Positions 44,383 to 51,896 of a stretch of 64,000 nucleotides of DNA are shown piece after piece; position 1 is the first letter of the stretch, and every line of letters begins with the position of its first letter. The notes beneath the pieces were generated by a model. That model was not told the DNA's origin, did not search any database, and worked only from the letters and a program-made list of their open reading frames with translations. Source of the stretch: Paenibacillus xylaniclasticus (GTDB lineage: Bacteria; Bacillota; Bacilli; Paenibacillales; Paenibacillaceae); assembly GCF_004001065.1 (NCBI RefSeq), contig NZ_BIML01000008.1:124001-188000 (forward strand), read 5' to 3'. The position numbers and the translations under genes were made by a program.

Positions 44383-45339
44383 ATGGAAGTTGTCAAAATT
44401 TCACCACGCGGCTATTGTTATGGCGTAGTAGATGCAATGGTGCTTGCTCTGCAGACTGCTCGCAACCTGGACCTTCCAAGACCGGTTCACATATTAGGAA
44501 TGATCGTTCACAATGCACATGTAACGGAAGCATTCAAGCAGGAGGGCGTGATTACGCTTGATGGCCCTAACCGGCTTGAAATATTGGAACAGATTGAGAA
44601 GGGGACTGTTATTTTTACAGCTCACGGCGTTTCGCCGGAAGTAAGACAGCGTGCGATCGACAAGGGGCTAACCGTCGTAGACGCGACATGTCCAGATGTT
44701 ACGAAGACTCATGACCTCATTCGTACGAAGACGGCAGAAGGTTATGACATTATTTATATCGGTAAGCAAGGACACCCAGAGCCAGAGGGTGCTATCGGCA
44801 TCGCGCCGGATCACGTTCATCTGATTGAGCGCGAACAAGATATTGAGAAGCTGGACGTACAGAGCGAAAAGCTGCTCATTACGAATCAGACAACGATGTC
44901 GCAATGGGACATCCGTACACTAATTTCGAAGCTGCTGGAGAAATATCCGCATGCTGAGATTCATAACGAGATCTGTCTTGCGACGCAGGTTCGTCAAGAA
45001 GCCGTTGCGGAACAAGCGAATCAGGCTCAGCTTGTTATCGTAGTTGGCGATCCTCGGAGCAACAACTCGAACCGTCTGGCGCAGGTATCCGAAGAAATTG
45101 CCGGCGTGAAGGCTTATCGGGTTGCTGACCTAAGTGAGATTGATATTGAATGGCTGAAGGGTTTAGAACGCGTCGCAGTCACGTCCGGTGCATCGACGCC
45201 GACACCGATTACGAAGGAAGTCATTACGTTCCTGGAGCAATTCGATTCGAATGATCCTTCGACATGGGAGAAACGGCGTACGATTAACATGAACAAGCTC
45301 TTGCCGACGATTCGCACGAAAACGGCAGGTGCGAAGTGA
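44383..45339 (+). CDS. ispH: 4-Hydroxy-3-methylbut-2-enyl diphosphate reductase
   Basis: A 318-aa enzyme for the last step of the MEP isoprenoid pathway, reducing HMBPP to IPP and DMAPP. The three iron-sulfur cysteines are seen: Cys12 in [10 protein letters not shown], one in [13 protein letters not shown], and one in [21 protein letters not shown]-like [10 protein letters not shown] and [10 protein letters not shown] also match. It is of the longer Bacillus type with [16 protein letters not shown] near the end. ATG 44383 follows AAGTAGGTG; the frame extends to a TTG at 44353 without support. It overlaps the next gene by one base (TGATG). Confidence 0.96.
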   Translation: MEVVKISPRGYCYGVVDAMVLALQTARNLDLPRPVHILGMIVHNAHVTEAFKQEGVITLDGPNRLEILEQIEKGTVIFTAHGVSPEVRQRAIDKGLTVVDATCPDVTKTHDLIRTKTAEGYDIIYIGKQGHPEPEGAIGIAPDHVHLIEREQDIEKLDVQSEKLLITNQTTMSQWDIRTLISKLLEKYPHAEIHNEICLATQVRQEAVAEQANQAQLVIVVGDPRSNNSNRLAQVSEEIAGVKAYRVADLSEIDIEWLKGLERVAVTSGASTPTPITKEVITFLEQFDSNDPSTWEKRRTINMNKLLPTIRTKTAGAK

Positions 45340-45893
45340 TGACGGACAAAGAACAGGTGAAGCTGCAGGGGAGCGCTGCGGACGTACCAACGAATAAGCT
45401 GGTAGGACTGAAGCGCTGGTTCAAGCATAAATTTATTAAGTTAATGCGGGCTCCAGGCGGATCGGCGAAGGTGGCGCTTGGCTTCTCGATTGGCATTGCG
45501 ATTGAGATGATTACGCTGCCAACGTTCGGTCTGGCGTTTCTACTCATGTTCCCGCTCGTTTATTTGATGAAGGCGAGCATGGCTGGAGCATTAAGCGGCT
45601 TCGTGTTCGGCAAGATCATTTTTATTCCGATTGCTTTCCTTAGCGGAATAGTGGGAGGATGGATATTACCGGATCATCTTCAGGTCGATATTTCATTCCT
45701 CCCGCAATTTGTCAACAAATTTATTGAATATAACTTGAAGCTTATCGTTGGCGGATTCATTAATGGTACTCTTCTTGGTATTCTGTTCTACTTTCCAGTG
45801 AGGTACGGCATAGCTTTCTTCACGGAACGGAGACGGAAGAAAAGAAAACTAAAGCGCAAAGATACACCAACAGCTAATCCGGTCACAGAGTGA
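45339..45893 (+). CDS. DUF2062 membrane protein
   Basis: A 184-aa protein of the DUF2062 family with the typical start after a basic segment: FIKLMRAPGGSAKVALGFSIGIAIEMITLPTFGLAFLL. Two to four membrane helices follow (FLLMFPLVYLMKASMAGALSGFVFG, IIFIPIAFLSGIVGGWIL, LIVGGFINGTLLGILFYFPVRYG), and the protein ends in a strongly basic tail (TERRRKKRKLKRKD). The function is unknown. ATG 45339 overlaps the ispH stop by one base, which implies translational coupling. Confidence 0.85.
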   Translation: MTDKEQVKLQGSAADVPTNKLVGLKRWFKHKFIKLMRAPGGSAKVALGFSIGIAIEMITLPTFGLAFLLMFPLVYLMKASMAGALSGFVFGKIIFIPIAFLSGIVGGWILPDHLQVDISFLPQFVNKFIEYNLKLIVGGFINGTLLGILFYFPVRYGIAFFTERRRKKRKLKRKDTPTANPVTE

Positions 45894-45899
45894 ACTTCG

Positions 45900-45930
45900 T
45901 AGCCTTCATCCTTATGGGTGGAGGCTATTT
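45900..45930 (+). terminator. Terminator after the DUF2062 gene
   Basis: TAGCCTTCATCC pairs with GGGTGGAGGCTA (including G-T pairs) around a TTAT loop, followed by TTTG. Confidence 0.7.
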
Positions 45931-45987
45931 GTCGTTCTCTACCAGTACGATCATGAACGGGAATACCTACAGTACGAATAGACCCTA

Positions 45988-46016
45988 TTGACGAATGCGG
46001 TGAAATAATGTATATT
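45988..46016 (+). promoter_or_regulatory. aroF promoter
   Basis: TTGACG (45988-45993), 17-nt spacer, TATATT (46011-46016). The predicted start of transcription is near 46023, giving a leader of about 120 nt. Confidence 0.7.
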
Positions 46017-46029
46017 CACTTTAGCGGTT

Positions 46030-46093
46030 AAAAGCATAAAAGCCACAAAGCATAAAAGCTTAAAAGCATACAAGCGTTGAAGTGTAAAAGATG
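46030..46093 (+). repeat. Eight-copy 8-bp tandem repeat in the aroF leader
   Basis: Units of consensus AAAAGCAT follow without gaps: AAAAGCAT, AAAAGCCA, CAAAGCAT, AAAAGCTT, AAAAGCAT, ACAAGCGT, TGAAGTGT, AAAAGATG. AGC recurs at exactly 8-nt spacing six times (46033 to 46073), and the last two units are degenerate. The array lies in the predicted untranslated leader between the promoter and the aroF ribosome site. Confidence 0.85.
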
Positions 46094-46146
46094 TTTCTTA
46101 TACGAAAATATCCCATCTATAAATAAGAAATTGAGGAGAGATCGAT

Positions 46147-47208
46147 ATGATTGTCATTACGAAATCTAACATTACCGAAGAACGTATTGCAGAGATTGTA
46201 CTGCAGATCGAGAAGGCGGGTGTTCAAGCCCACGTTTCAAGAGGCACGGATCGTACCGTCATCGGCATTATTGGCAAGGCTGAGCCGGCGCTTGCTGAGC
46301 ATCTGCGGCAGTTAAAGGACGTTGATAATGTCATTAAAATATCGAAGTCCTACAAGCTCGCCAGCCGTGAGTTTCATCCGAACGATACGATAATTGAAGT
46401 GAAAGGTGTACAGATTGGCGGCGATAATCTCGTTATTATGGGCGGTCCGTGTGCAGTGGAGAATGCGGCGCAAATTGATGAGATCGCACGTCTCGTTAAG
46501 GCAGCAGGCGGGCAAGTGCTTCGGGGCGGCGCCTTCAAGCCTCGTACCGGCCCATACAGCTTCCAAGGCATCGGAGTGGAAGGGCTGGTCATGATGGCCG
46601 AAGCTGGTCAAAAGCATGGACTGCTGACGATTACGGAGGTTATGACACCGGAGTATGTCGATGTATGTGCAGAATATGCAGACATTCTGCAAGTTGGTAC
46701 GCGCAACATGCAAAACTTTGACCTGCTTCGTAAGCTGGGGACGATTAATAAGCCGGTTCTTCTGAAACGAGGCTTTAGTGCAACCTATGATGAATTTTTG
46801 AATGCTGCGGAATACATCCTAGCCGGCGGCAATCCGAACGTAATGCTTTGTGAGCGCGGAATCCGAACGTTCGAAACATATACGCGTAATACGCTCGATT
46901 TGTCAGCTATTCCAGTTTTGCAATCGCTCAGCCATCTTCCGGTCATCTCAGACCCTAGCCACGGAACGGGACGCCGCGAATTAGTTGAGCCGATGTCCAA
47001 AGCTTCGGTCGCTGCTGGTGCGAATGGTCTCATTATCGAAATGCATACGGATCCCGACAATTCGATGACGGGTGATGGCGTGCAATCGCTATTTCCAGAT
47101 CAATTCGCAAACTTACTAAAGGATTTGGAGAAGCTTGCACCGATTGTTGGCAAACGATTCGATACGCCGAAGCAGCCGGCTGAGGAATTTATTTCCTGGG
47201 TAAAATGA
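46147..47208 (+). CDS. aroF: 3-Deoxy-7-phosphoheptulonate synthase
   Basis: A 353-aa DAHP synthase of the beta type, the first step of the shikimate pathway (phosphoenolpyruvate plus erythrose 4-phosphate). An N-terminal ferredoxin-like regulatory domain (1-75, with IEKAGVQAHVSRGTDRTVIGI) precedes the TIM barrel. The barrel shows MGGPCAVENAAQI, LRGGAFKPRTGPYSFQG, ILQVGTRNMQN, VLLKRGF, ERGIRTFETYTRNTLD and SDPSHGTGRRELVEP. AGGAGAG precedes the ATG. The 120-nt leader holds an unusual 8-bp tandem repeat. Confidence 0.96.
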   Translation: MIVITKSNITEERIAEIVLQIEKAGVQAHVSRGTDRTVIGIIGKAEPALAEHLRQLKDVDNVIKISKSYKLASREFHPNDTIIEVKGVQIGGDNLVIMGGPCAVENAAQIDEIARLVKAAGGQVLRGGAFKPRTGPYSFQGIGVEGLVMMAEAGQKHGLLTITEVMTPEYVDVCAEYADILQVGTRNMQNFDLLRKLGTINKPVLLKRGFSATYDEFLNAAEYILAGGNPNVMLCERGIRTFETYTRNTLDLSAIPVLQSLSHLPVISDPSHGTGRRELVEPMSKASVAAGANGLIIEMHTDPDNSMTGDGVQSLFPDQFANLLKDLEKLAPIVGKRFDTPKQPAEEFISWVK

Positions 47209-47228
47209 GTCTTCTATCGGTAACCATA

Positions 47229-47268
47229 ACCGTGAACCCTTGCGTATCAAGGGGTTCACGGTTTTTTT
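47229..47268 (+). terminator. Terminator after aroF
   Basis: ACCGTGAACCCTTG pairs with CAAGGGGTTCACGGT, followed by TTTTTT. Confidence 0.9.
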
Positions 47269-47345
47269 AGTTTCGAATCGACACCGGAAATTGTAATAGA
47301 TTTTCCAAAGCTGTGAGAATAGCTGACATGACTTAAAAAAATACC

Positions 47346-47386
47346 TTACATAACTATTGACCATGTAAATCGTCGAGTACTATAAT
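47346..47386 (+). promoter_or_regulatory. glnA promoter with overlapping inverted repeat
   Basis: -35 TTGACC (47357-47362), 18-nt spacer, -10 TATAAT (47381-47386). TTACAT (47346-47351) and ATGTAA (47363-47368) form a perfect inverted repeat that brackets the -35 box. The half-sites point the opposite way from the GlnR/TnrA consensus (TGTNA...TNACA), so another regulator is likely. Confidence 0.6.
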
Positions 47387-47464
47387 AGCCACATAAGAAA
47401 TAAGGAAACTTGAACGATTGACGTTCAACCTAACCTAAATGTTCGGAAATAGGAGGATTTTATC

Positions 47465-48889
47465 ATGTCAGTCCAAAATGTATTGAACACCATTAAGGAA
47501 AACAACATCCAATTCGTAGACTTCCGTTTCGTTGATCTCGCTGGCCGTGCGCATCACATTACGCTGCCAGCGTCGGAAGTTGACGCTGATACTTTTGTAA
47601 ATGGCGTTGCATTCGACGGATCTTCGATTAACGGCTTCCGCGGTATCGAAAACTCCGACATGGTCATGATGCCAGATCCAGCATCGAGCTTCATCGATCC
47701 TTTCACTGAGCATCCAACGCTTAACGTAATGAGCAACATCTTCACGCCGGACGGCGAGCGTTATGACCGCGACCCTCGTTCGATCGCTCAAAAAGCAGAA
47801 GAGTATCTTCAATCCACAGGTATCGGCACGCAAGCGTTCTTCGCACCAGAATCCGAGTTCTTCATCTTCGACGATGTTCGTTACGAAAGCAGCATGAACA
47901 AATCGTTCTTCGAGGTTGATTCCGATGAGGCAGCTTGGAACACTGGCCGTAAGGAAGAAGGCGGTAACCTTGGTTTCAAAGTTAACGTTAAAGGCGGCTA
48001 TGTACCGGTTGCACCAGTAGATGCCCAACAAGACATCCGCAGCGAAATGGTTCGCCTCCTGCAAGAAACTGGCCTCCGCGTAGAGCGTCATCACCATGAG
48101 GTTGCAACGGCTGGTCAAGCAGAAATCAACTTCCGCTTCGACTCGCTGACGAAAACGGCTGACAACCTGTTGAAATACAAATATATCGTGCACAATGTAG
48201 CGCGCCAATACGGCAAAGTTGCAACGTTCATGCCTAAGCCACTCTTTGGCGACAACGGCAGCGGCATGCACGTTCATATGTCGATCTTCAACGGCGATTC
48301 CCCGCTGTTCTACGAGAAAGGCGCTTATGCTAACCTGAGCCCGCTCGCAATGAACTATATCGGCGGTATCCTGTATCATGCACCAGCTCTGATCGCGCTG
48401 ACGAACCCTTCGACGAACTCGTTCAAACGTCTTGTTCCTGGTTACGAAGCGCCGGTTAACCTCGTATTCTCCAAAGGTAACCGTTCCGCTGCAGTTCGTA
48501 TTCCGATCGCAGCTGTTACGCCAAAAGGCTGCCGCATCGAGTTCCGTACACCGGACTCCACGGCTAACCCTTACCTCGCATTCGCAGCAATGCTGCTCGC
48601 AGGTATCGACGGTATTAAACGTAAAATCGATCCAGTTGCACTCGGCTATGGTCCATTCGATAAAAATATCTATGAAATGTCCGATGAAGAGAAGAAAGAA
48701 ATCCGCAGCGTACCAGGCACGCTTGACGAAGCGCTTAACGCTCTGGAAGCAGACTATGAATTCTTGACGGAAGGCAATGTCTTCACGAAAGAATTTATCG
48801 ACAACTACGTTGCAGTTAAACGTTCTGAAGCGAAAGCAGTATCGATCCGTATCCATCCTTACGAGTACGGCCTCTACTTCGATTGCTAA
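47465..48889 (+). CDS. glnA: Type I glutamine synthetase, beta-like
   Basis: A 474-aa glutamine synthetase (glutamate plus ammonia plus ATP). Signature blocks are VAFDGSSINGFRGIENSDMVMMPD, FFAPESEFFIFD, the ammonium/glutamate loop HHHEVATAGQAEINFRF, KPLFGDNGSGMHVHMS, NPSTNSFKRLVPGYEAPVN and IEFRTPDSTANPYLAF. It is about 30 residues longer than the GSI-alpha enzyme of B. subtilis and ends like enterobacterial GSI-beta. The segment KNIYEMSDEEKKEI places Tyr403 where E. coli has the adenylylated Tyr397. No glnR precedes it; the gene stands alone with its own promoter. AGGAGG precedes the ATG. Confidence 0.95.
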   Translation: MSVQNVLNTIKENNIQFVDFRFVDLAGRAHHITLPASEVDADTFVNGVAFDGSSINGFRGIENSDMVMMPDPASSFIDPFTEHPTLNVMSNIFTPDGERYDRDPRSIAQKAEEYLQSTGIGTQAFFAPESEFFIFDDVRYESSMNKSFFEVDSDEAAWNTGRKEEGGNLGFKVNVKGGYVPVAPVDAQQDIRSEMVRLLQETGLRVERHHHEVATAGQAEINFRFDSLTKTADNLLKYKYIVHNVARQYGKVATFMPKPLFGDNGSGMHVHMSIFNGDSPLFYEKGAYANLSPLAMNYIGGILYHAPALIALTNPSTNSFKRLVPGYEAPVNLVFSKGNRSAAVRIPIAAVTPKGCRIEFRTPDSTANPYLAFAAMLLAGIDGIKRKIDPVALGYGPFDKNIYEMSDEEKKEIRSVPGTLDEALNALEADYEFLTEGNVFTKEFIDNYVAVKRSEAKAVSIRIHPYEYGLYFDC

Positions 48890-48913
48890 GATATACGCAC
48901 TCATACGTTATGA

Positions 48914-48938
48914 AGCGGACCGCTATGGTCCGCTTTTT
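48914..48938 (+). terminator. Terminator after glnA
   Basis: AGCGGACC pairs with GGTCCGCT around CGCTA, followed by TTTT. Confidence 0.85.
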
Positions 48939-49090
48939 ACATTGAAGCAGGTCAAGATCCAACGGTATGCAGTCGATCGTTCGTAACATATATTTTCCAT
49001 GTCGATGAGCTATGGGACAGTAACTGCGACAAAAGTGCTAAATCCGAATGATTTTTAATAAATAATATATTTTGTTCGACTTTTAGACAC

Positions 49091-49119
49091 TTGAAGTAGC
49101 GGCGTAAACTTGCTATCAT
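49091..49119 (+). promoter_or_regulatory. serC promoter
   Basis: TTGAAG (49091-49096), 17-nt spacer, TATCAT (49114-49119). The roughly 85-nt leader that follows contains a CCTCTCC/GGAGGA hairpin that could mask a ribosome-like sequence. Confidence 0.5.
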
Positions 49120-49208
49120 AGCAAATAGTTGATCGGAATGGACGTGCCTCTCCTGACATTTATCTGGAGGACTATTCTTTTCTGAAATTGAAGACAGGGG
49201 TGTATACG

Positions 49209-50297
49209 GTGACGAAACGGGCTTATAACTTTAACGCCGGACCGGCAGCGCTGCCGCTTGAGGTGCTGCAGCAAGCGCAGGAGCAATTCGTGGACTATCA
49301 CGGGGCAGGCATGTCGATTATGGAGATGTCTCACCGCAGCGCGCTGTACGAGCAAGTAAATAATGAAGCACAGAGCTTGCTGCGTGAATTGTTCGGTATT
49401 CCGGACAATTATCATGTGCTGCTGCTGCAAGGCGGAGCAAGCACACAATTTGCTTCGATTCCAATGAACCTGCTTCAACCAGGTAAGACTGGTGCTTACG
49501 TAATGACTGGCAGCTGGGCTGACAAAGCTTACAAAGAAGCGAAGCTGTTCGGCGAGACGGCTATTGCAGCATCGTCCGAAAGCTTCAAATTTAACCGTAT
49601 TCCGGATTTGTCGTCGATCGAGCTGCCGGACAATGCAGCATACCTTCATATTACATCGAACGAAACGATCGAAGGTACGCAATATCAAGCTTATCCAGAC
49701 ACGGCAGGCGTATCGCTTATTGCCGACATGTCCAGTGATATTCTGTCCCGTCCGGTTGATGTGTCGAAATTCGGCCTGATCTATGCTGGTGCACAGAAAA
49801 ACCTGGGTCCATCGGGCGTCACGATTGTCATTATTCGCGACGATTTGGCGGCTAACAGTCCGAAGACGATTCCGACGATGCTGCGTTATGAGACGCACGC
49901 GAAGAACTCTTCGCTGTACAATACGCCTCCATCATTCTCTGTATATATGGTAACGCTCGTCCTGAAATGGCTGAAAGAAAAGGGCGGCGTAGCGGCAATG
50001 GAGCAATTCAACCGCGACAAAACGAAGCTTATCTATGATGCGATTGACAATAGCAGCGGCTTCTATCGCGGCTTCGCTGATCCGGCAAGCCGTTCGATTA
50101 TGAACATTACGTTCCGCATTCATTCCGAAGAGCTTGAGAAGCTGTTCGTGAAGGAATCGGAAGCAGCTGGCTTTGTCGGCCTCAAGGGACATCGGAGCGT
50201 CGGCGGACTTCGCGCTTCGACTTACAACGCAGTGCCGCTCGAGAGCTGCCAGGCGCTTGCCCAATTTATGGCTGATTTCCAGAAACGTCACGGTTAA
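49209..50297 (+). CDS. serC: Phosphoserine aminotransferase
   Basis: A 362-aa PLP aminotransferase of serine synthesis (3-phosphohydroxypyruvate to phosphoserine). Family blocks: YNFNAGPAALPLEVLQQAQ at the start, MSIMEMSHRS, LLLQGGASTQFASIPMNL, and TSNETIEGTQY. The Schiff-base lysine is Lys197 in YAGAQKNLGPSGV; ETHAKNSSLYNTPPSFSVY and GLKGHRSVGGLRASTYNA follow. GTG 49209 is used because AGGGGTG precedes it and alignment begins there; the frame is open 21 bp upstream. Monocistronic. Confidence 0.96.
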   Translation: MTKRAYNFNAGPAALPLEVLQQAQEQFVDYHGAGMSIMEMSHRSALYEQVNNEAQSLLRELFGIPDNYHVLLLQGGASTQFASIPMNLLQPGKTGAYVMTGSWADKAYKEAKLFGETAIAASSESFKFNRIPDLSSIELPDNAAYLHITSNETIEGTQYQAYPDTAGVSLIADMSSDILSRPVDVSKFGLIYAGAQKNLGPSGVTIVIIRDDLAANSPKTIPTMLRYETHAKNSSLYNTPPSFSVYMVTLVLKWLKEKGGVAAMEQFNRDKTKLIYDAIDNSSGFYRGFADPASRSIMNITFRIHSEELEKLFVKESEAAGFVGLKGHRSVGGLRASTYNAVPLESCQALAQFMADFQKRHG

Positions 50298-50332
50298 GCA
50301 CTAGTTGTCGTACGTTACTGGAGACGACAATA

Positions 50333-50373
50333 ACCGCCCACTTCTTCATTTCCGGAAGAAGTGGGCGGTCTTG
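50333..50373 (+). terminator. Terminator after serC
   Basis: ACCGCCCACTTCTT pairs perfectly with AAGAAGTGGGCGGT around CATTTCCGG, followed by CTTGT. Confidence 0.85.
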
Positions 50374-50485
50374 TATGTTTAGCCTTGTAACAACATTTAC
50401 CGGAACCATAACAAGATACATAATATGGGAATATTACTCATCATGACTTGTGAACTAGAAAGCAGGAAGAAAGGACGAATCGAAT

Positions 50486-50953
50486 ATGCCTTTTCATATC
50501 GTATTGGTCGAACCGGAAATTCCGGCGAATACTGGCAATATCGCAAGAACATGCGCAGCTACCGGTACACATCTCCATCTCGTTCGCCCGTTAGGCTTCC
50601 GTACGGACGATGCTGCATTGAAGCGTGCAGGTCTCGACTATTGGTATGCAGTAAATTTGACCTATTACGACAGCTTCGCCGAGGTGAAGGAGCGCTTCAA
50701 GGATAACCGCTTCTTCTTCGCAAGCACACGTGCGAATAAACGGTACAGCGATATGGAATATCGGGACGGAGATTTGTTCGTGTTCGGCAAGGAGACGAAG
50801 GGATTGCCGCAGGAGATGCTGGACGAGCATCCCGATACGTTAATCCGGATGCCGATGACCGATAAGGTTCGATCGTTGAATTTAGCGAATTCTGCCGCAA
50901 TTGTCGTGTATGAGGCACTGCGTCAAAATAACTTTCCTGGATTATTCGACTAA
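50486..50953 (+). CDS. trmL: tRNA (cytidine/uridine 34 2'-O)-methyltransferase
   Basis: A 155-aa SPOUT methyltransferase that 2'-O-methylates the wobble base of tRNA-Leu species. The family order is seen: HIVLVEPEIPANTGNIARTCAATGTHLHLVRPLGF at the start, LDYWYAV in the middle, and the C-terminal knot LFVFGKETKGLPQEMLDEHPDTLIRMPMTDKVRSLNLANSAAIVVYEALRQ. AGGAAGAAAGGA lies upstream of the ATG. Length is standard. Confidence 0.95.
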   Translation: MPFHIVLVEPEIPANTGNIARTCAATGTHLHLVRPLGFRTDDAALKRAGLDYWYAVNLTYYDSFAEVKERFKDNRFFFASTRANKRYSDMEYRDGDLFVFGKETKGLPQEMLDEHPDTLIRMPMTDKVRSLNLANSAAIVVYEALRQNNFPGLFD

Positions 50954-51075
50954 CGATTATTGCAGAATATTAAGAAAAACTAGATCTGGGAAGGAAAAGC
51001 TCGCAAACCATCGAAAGTCTATAGTGCATAGGTTTCTCATAACTGGCTGCGACATAAGACACAAGGAGTGATTGG

Positions 51076-51324
51076 ATGAAACCGGCAGGTGTAGTACGAA
51101 AGGTAGACCAACTTGGGCGCATCGTATTGCCTAAGTCACTGCGCAAAAGGTACCAAATGAACGAGGGAGATCCTGTAGAAATTCTTGTACAGGGCGACCA
51201 CATCATTCTCGAACGGTATCGTCCAAGATGCGTATTCTGTGGATCGATGGAAGAGGTTAACGATTTCAAAGAACGTTATGTGTGCGGTGAATGCATGATC
51301 GACATGGGTCAGCTTCGCCGTTAA
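51076..51324 (+). CDS. abrB: AbrB-like transition-state regulator
   Basis: An 82-aa regulator. The N-terminal AbrB/swapped-hairpin DNA-binding domain is clear (MKPAGVVRKVDQLGRIVLPKSLRKRYQMNEGDPVEILVQGDHIILERY). The C-terminal part has two CxxC pairs (CVFCGS and CGEC), which may form a small zinc-binding unit. AbrB proteins repress post-exponential genes, including antimicrobial peptide operons, so control of the lantibiotic cluster is possible but not shown. ATG follows AAGGAGTGA. Confidence 0.92.
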   Translation: MKPAGVVRKVDQLGRIVLPKSLRKRYQMNEGDPVEILVQGDHIILERYRPRCVFCGSMEEVNDFKERYVCGECMIDMGQLRR

Positions 51325-51340
51325 TCGATTTCATGGTTAC

Positions 51341-51378
51341 AAAAAAAGCTTCCCGCTTATGGCGGGGAGCTTTTTTTG
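51341..51378. terminator. Bidirectional terminator after abrB
   Basis: AAAAAAAGCTTCCCGC pairs with GCGGGGAGCTTTTTTT, an almost symmetrical hairpin with A and T runs usable from both sides. Confidence 0.85.
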
Positions 51379-51408
51379 GGTCAAAGGCTGCGCACCAATT
51401 AAATCGAA

Positions 51409-51507
51409 TTACAGACCCTTCGTCTTGTCGTCGTTGTAGGATGCTGTAAAGATGGCTGTGATGAACATAACCATGACGATACAAACAATTAGAAATTTAA
51501 TCGTCAC
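51409..51507 (-). CDS. 32-aa single-helix small membrane protein
   Basis: GTG at 51505-51507 (minus strand) follows TTGGAGGTGTGC, a strong ribosome site. The frame reads 32 codons to TAA at 51409. One hydrophobic helix covers most of it (IKFLIVCIVMVMFITAIF, residues 3-20), followed by a polar tail ending NDDKTKGL. A TATAAT -10 box lies upstream on the same strand (51533-51538). The hairpin at 51341 would end the transcript. It is a plausible real small protein of unknown role, too short for routine gene calling. Confidence 0.65.
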   Translation of the reverse strand: MTIKFLIVCIVMVMFITAIFTASYNDDKTKGL

Positions 51508-51759
51508 AACGCACACCTCCAATGATACGTTAATTATACCCAACTGGCTGGAAAAAGAAAATGAAATTAATTGTGAACAAGTTGTTACGTTTTTACTTTT
51601 TTTACGTTTATATATTTCTCTGGTGCTGCCGTGGCGTTAGCGCAGTACACAACGGACATAGCTGAGCATACATACATTTTTTGCAGCAAGCTATAATTTC
51701 ATGCGCGGAGTTGGTTTTGTCGACGTAACCAGCATAGTCTCATATTGATTTCTCACCCG

Positions 51760-51782
51760 TATAATGTGACTGTAACGTTACA
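51760..51782 (+). promoter_or_regulatory. Candidate promoter and palindromic operator of the dynamin operon
   Basis: TATAAT (51760-51765) is followed after 5 bp by the perfect 12-bp palindrome TGTAACGTTACA (51771-51782), which would lie at the start of transcription. The -35 region is weak. A repressor at this site could keep the operon silent; none is encoded next to it. The rest of 51539-51896 is AT-rich leader without a recognised gene. Confidence 0.5.
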
Positions 51783-51896
51783 ATTTATTATTTCTGAGAG
51801 AACATTTAAATACAACTGGTTATTTTGTTTACATATGAAGATTGTATGGGATATATTTGAAAAGAAAATATATATTCGCGTATGTTAGGTGACTCC

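Noticed and set aside
47346-47368. GlnR/TnrA binding site before glnA
   Set aside because: The inverted repeat has TTACA first and TGTAA second, the reverse of TGTNA-N7-TNACA.
47468-48904. 478-codon open frame antisense to glnA
   Set aside because: It mirrors the glnA codons on the other strand, has no ribosome site and shows no recognisable domain. It is a by-product of the strong codon bias of glnA.
48939-49208. T-box or other known riboswitch before serC
   Set aside because: No GGTGGNACC T-box sequence and no known aptamer core. Only a short hairpin follows the promoter.
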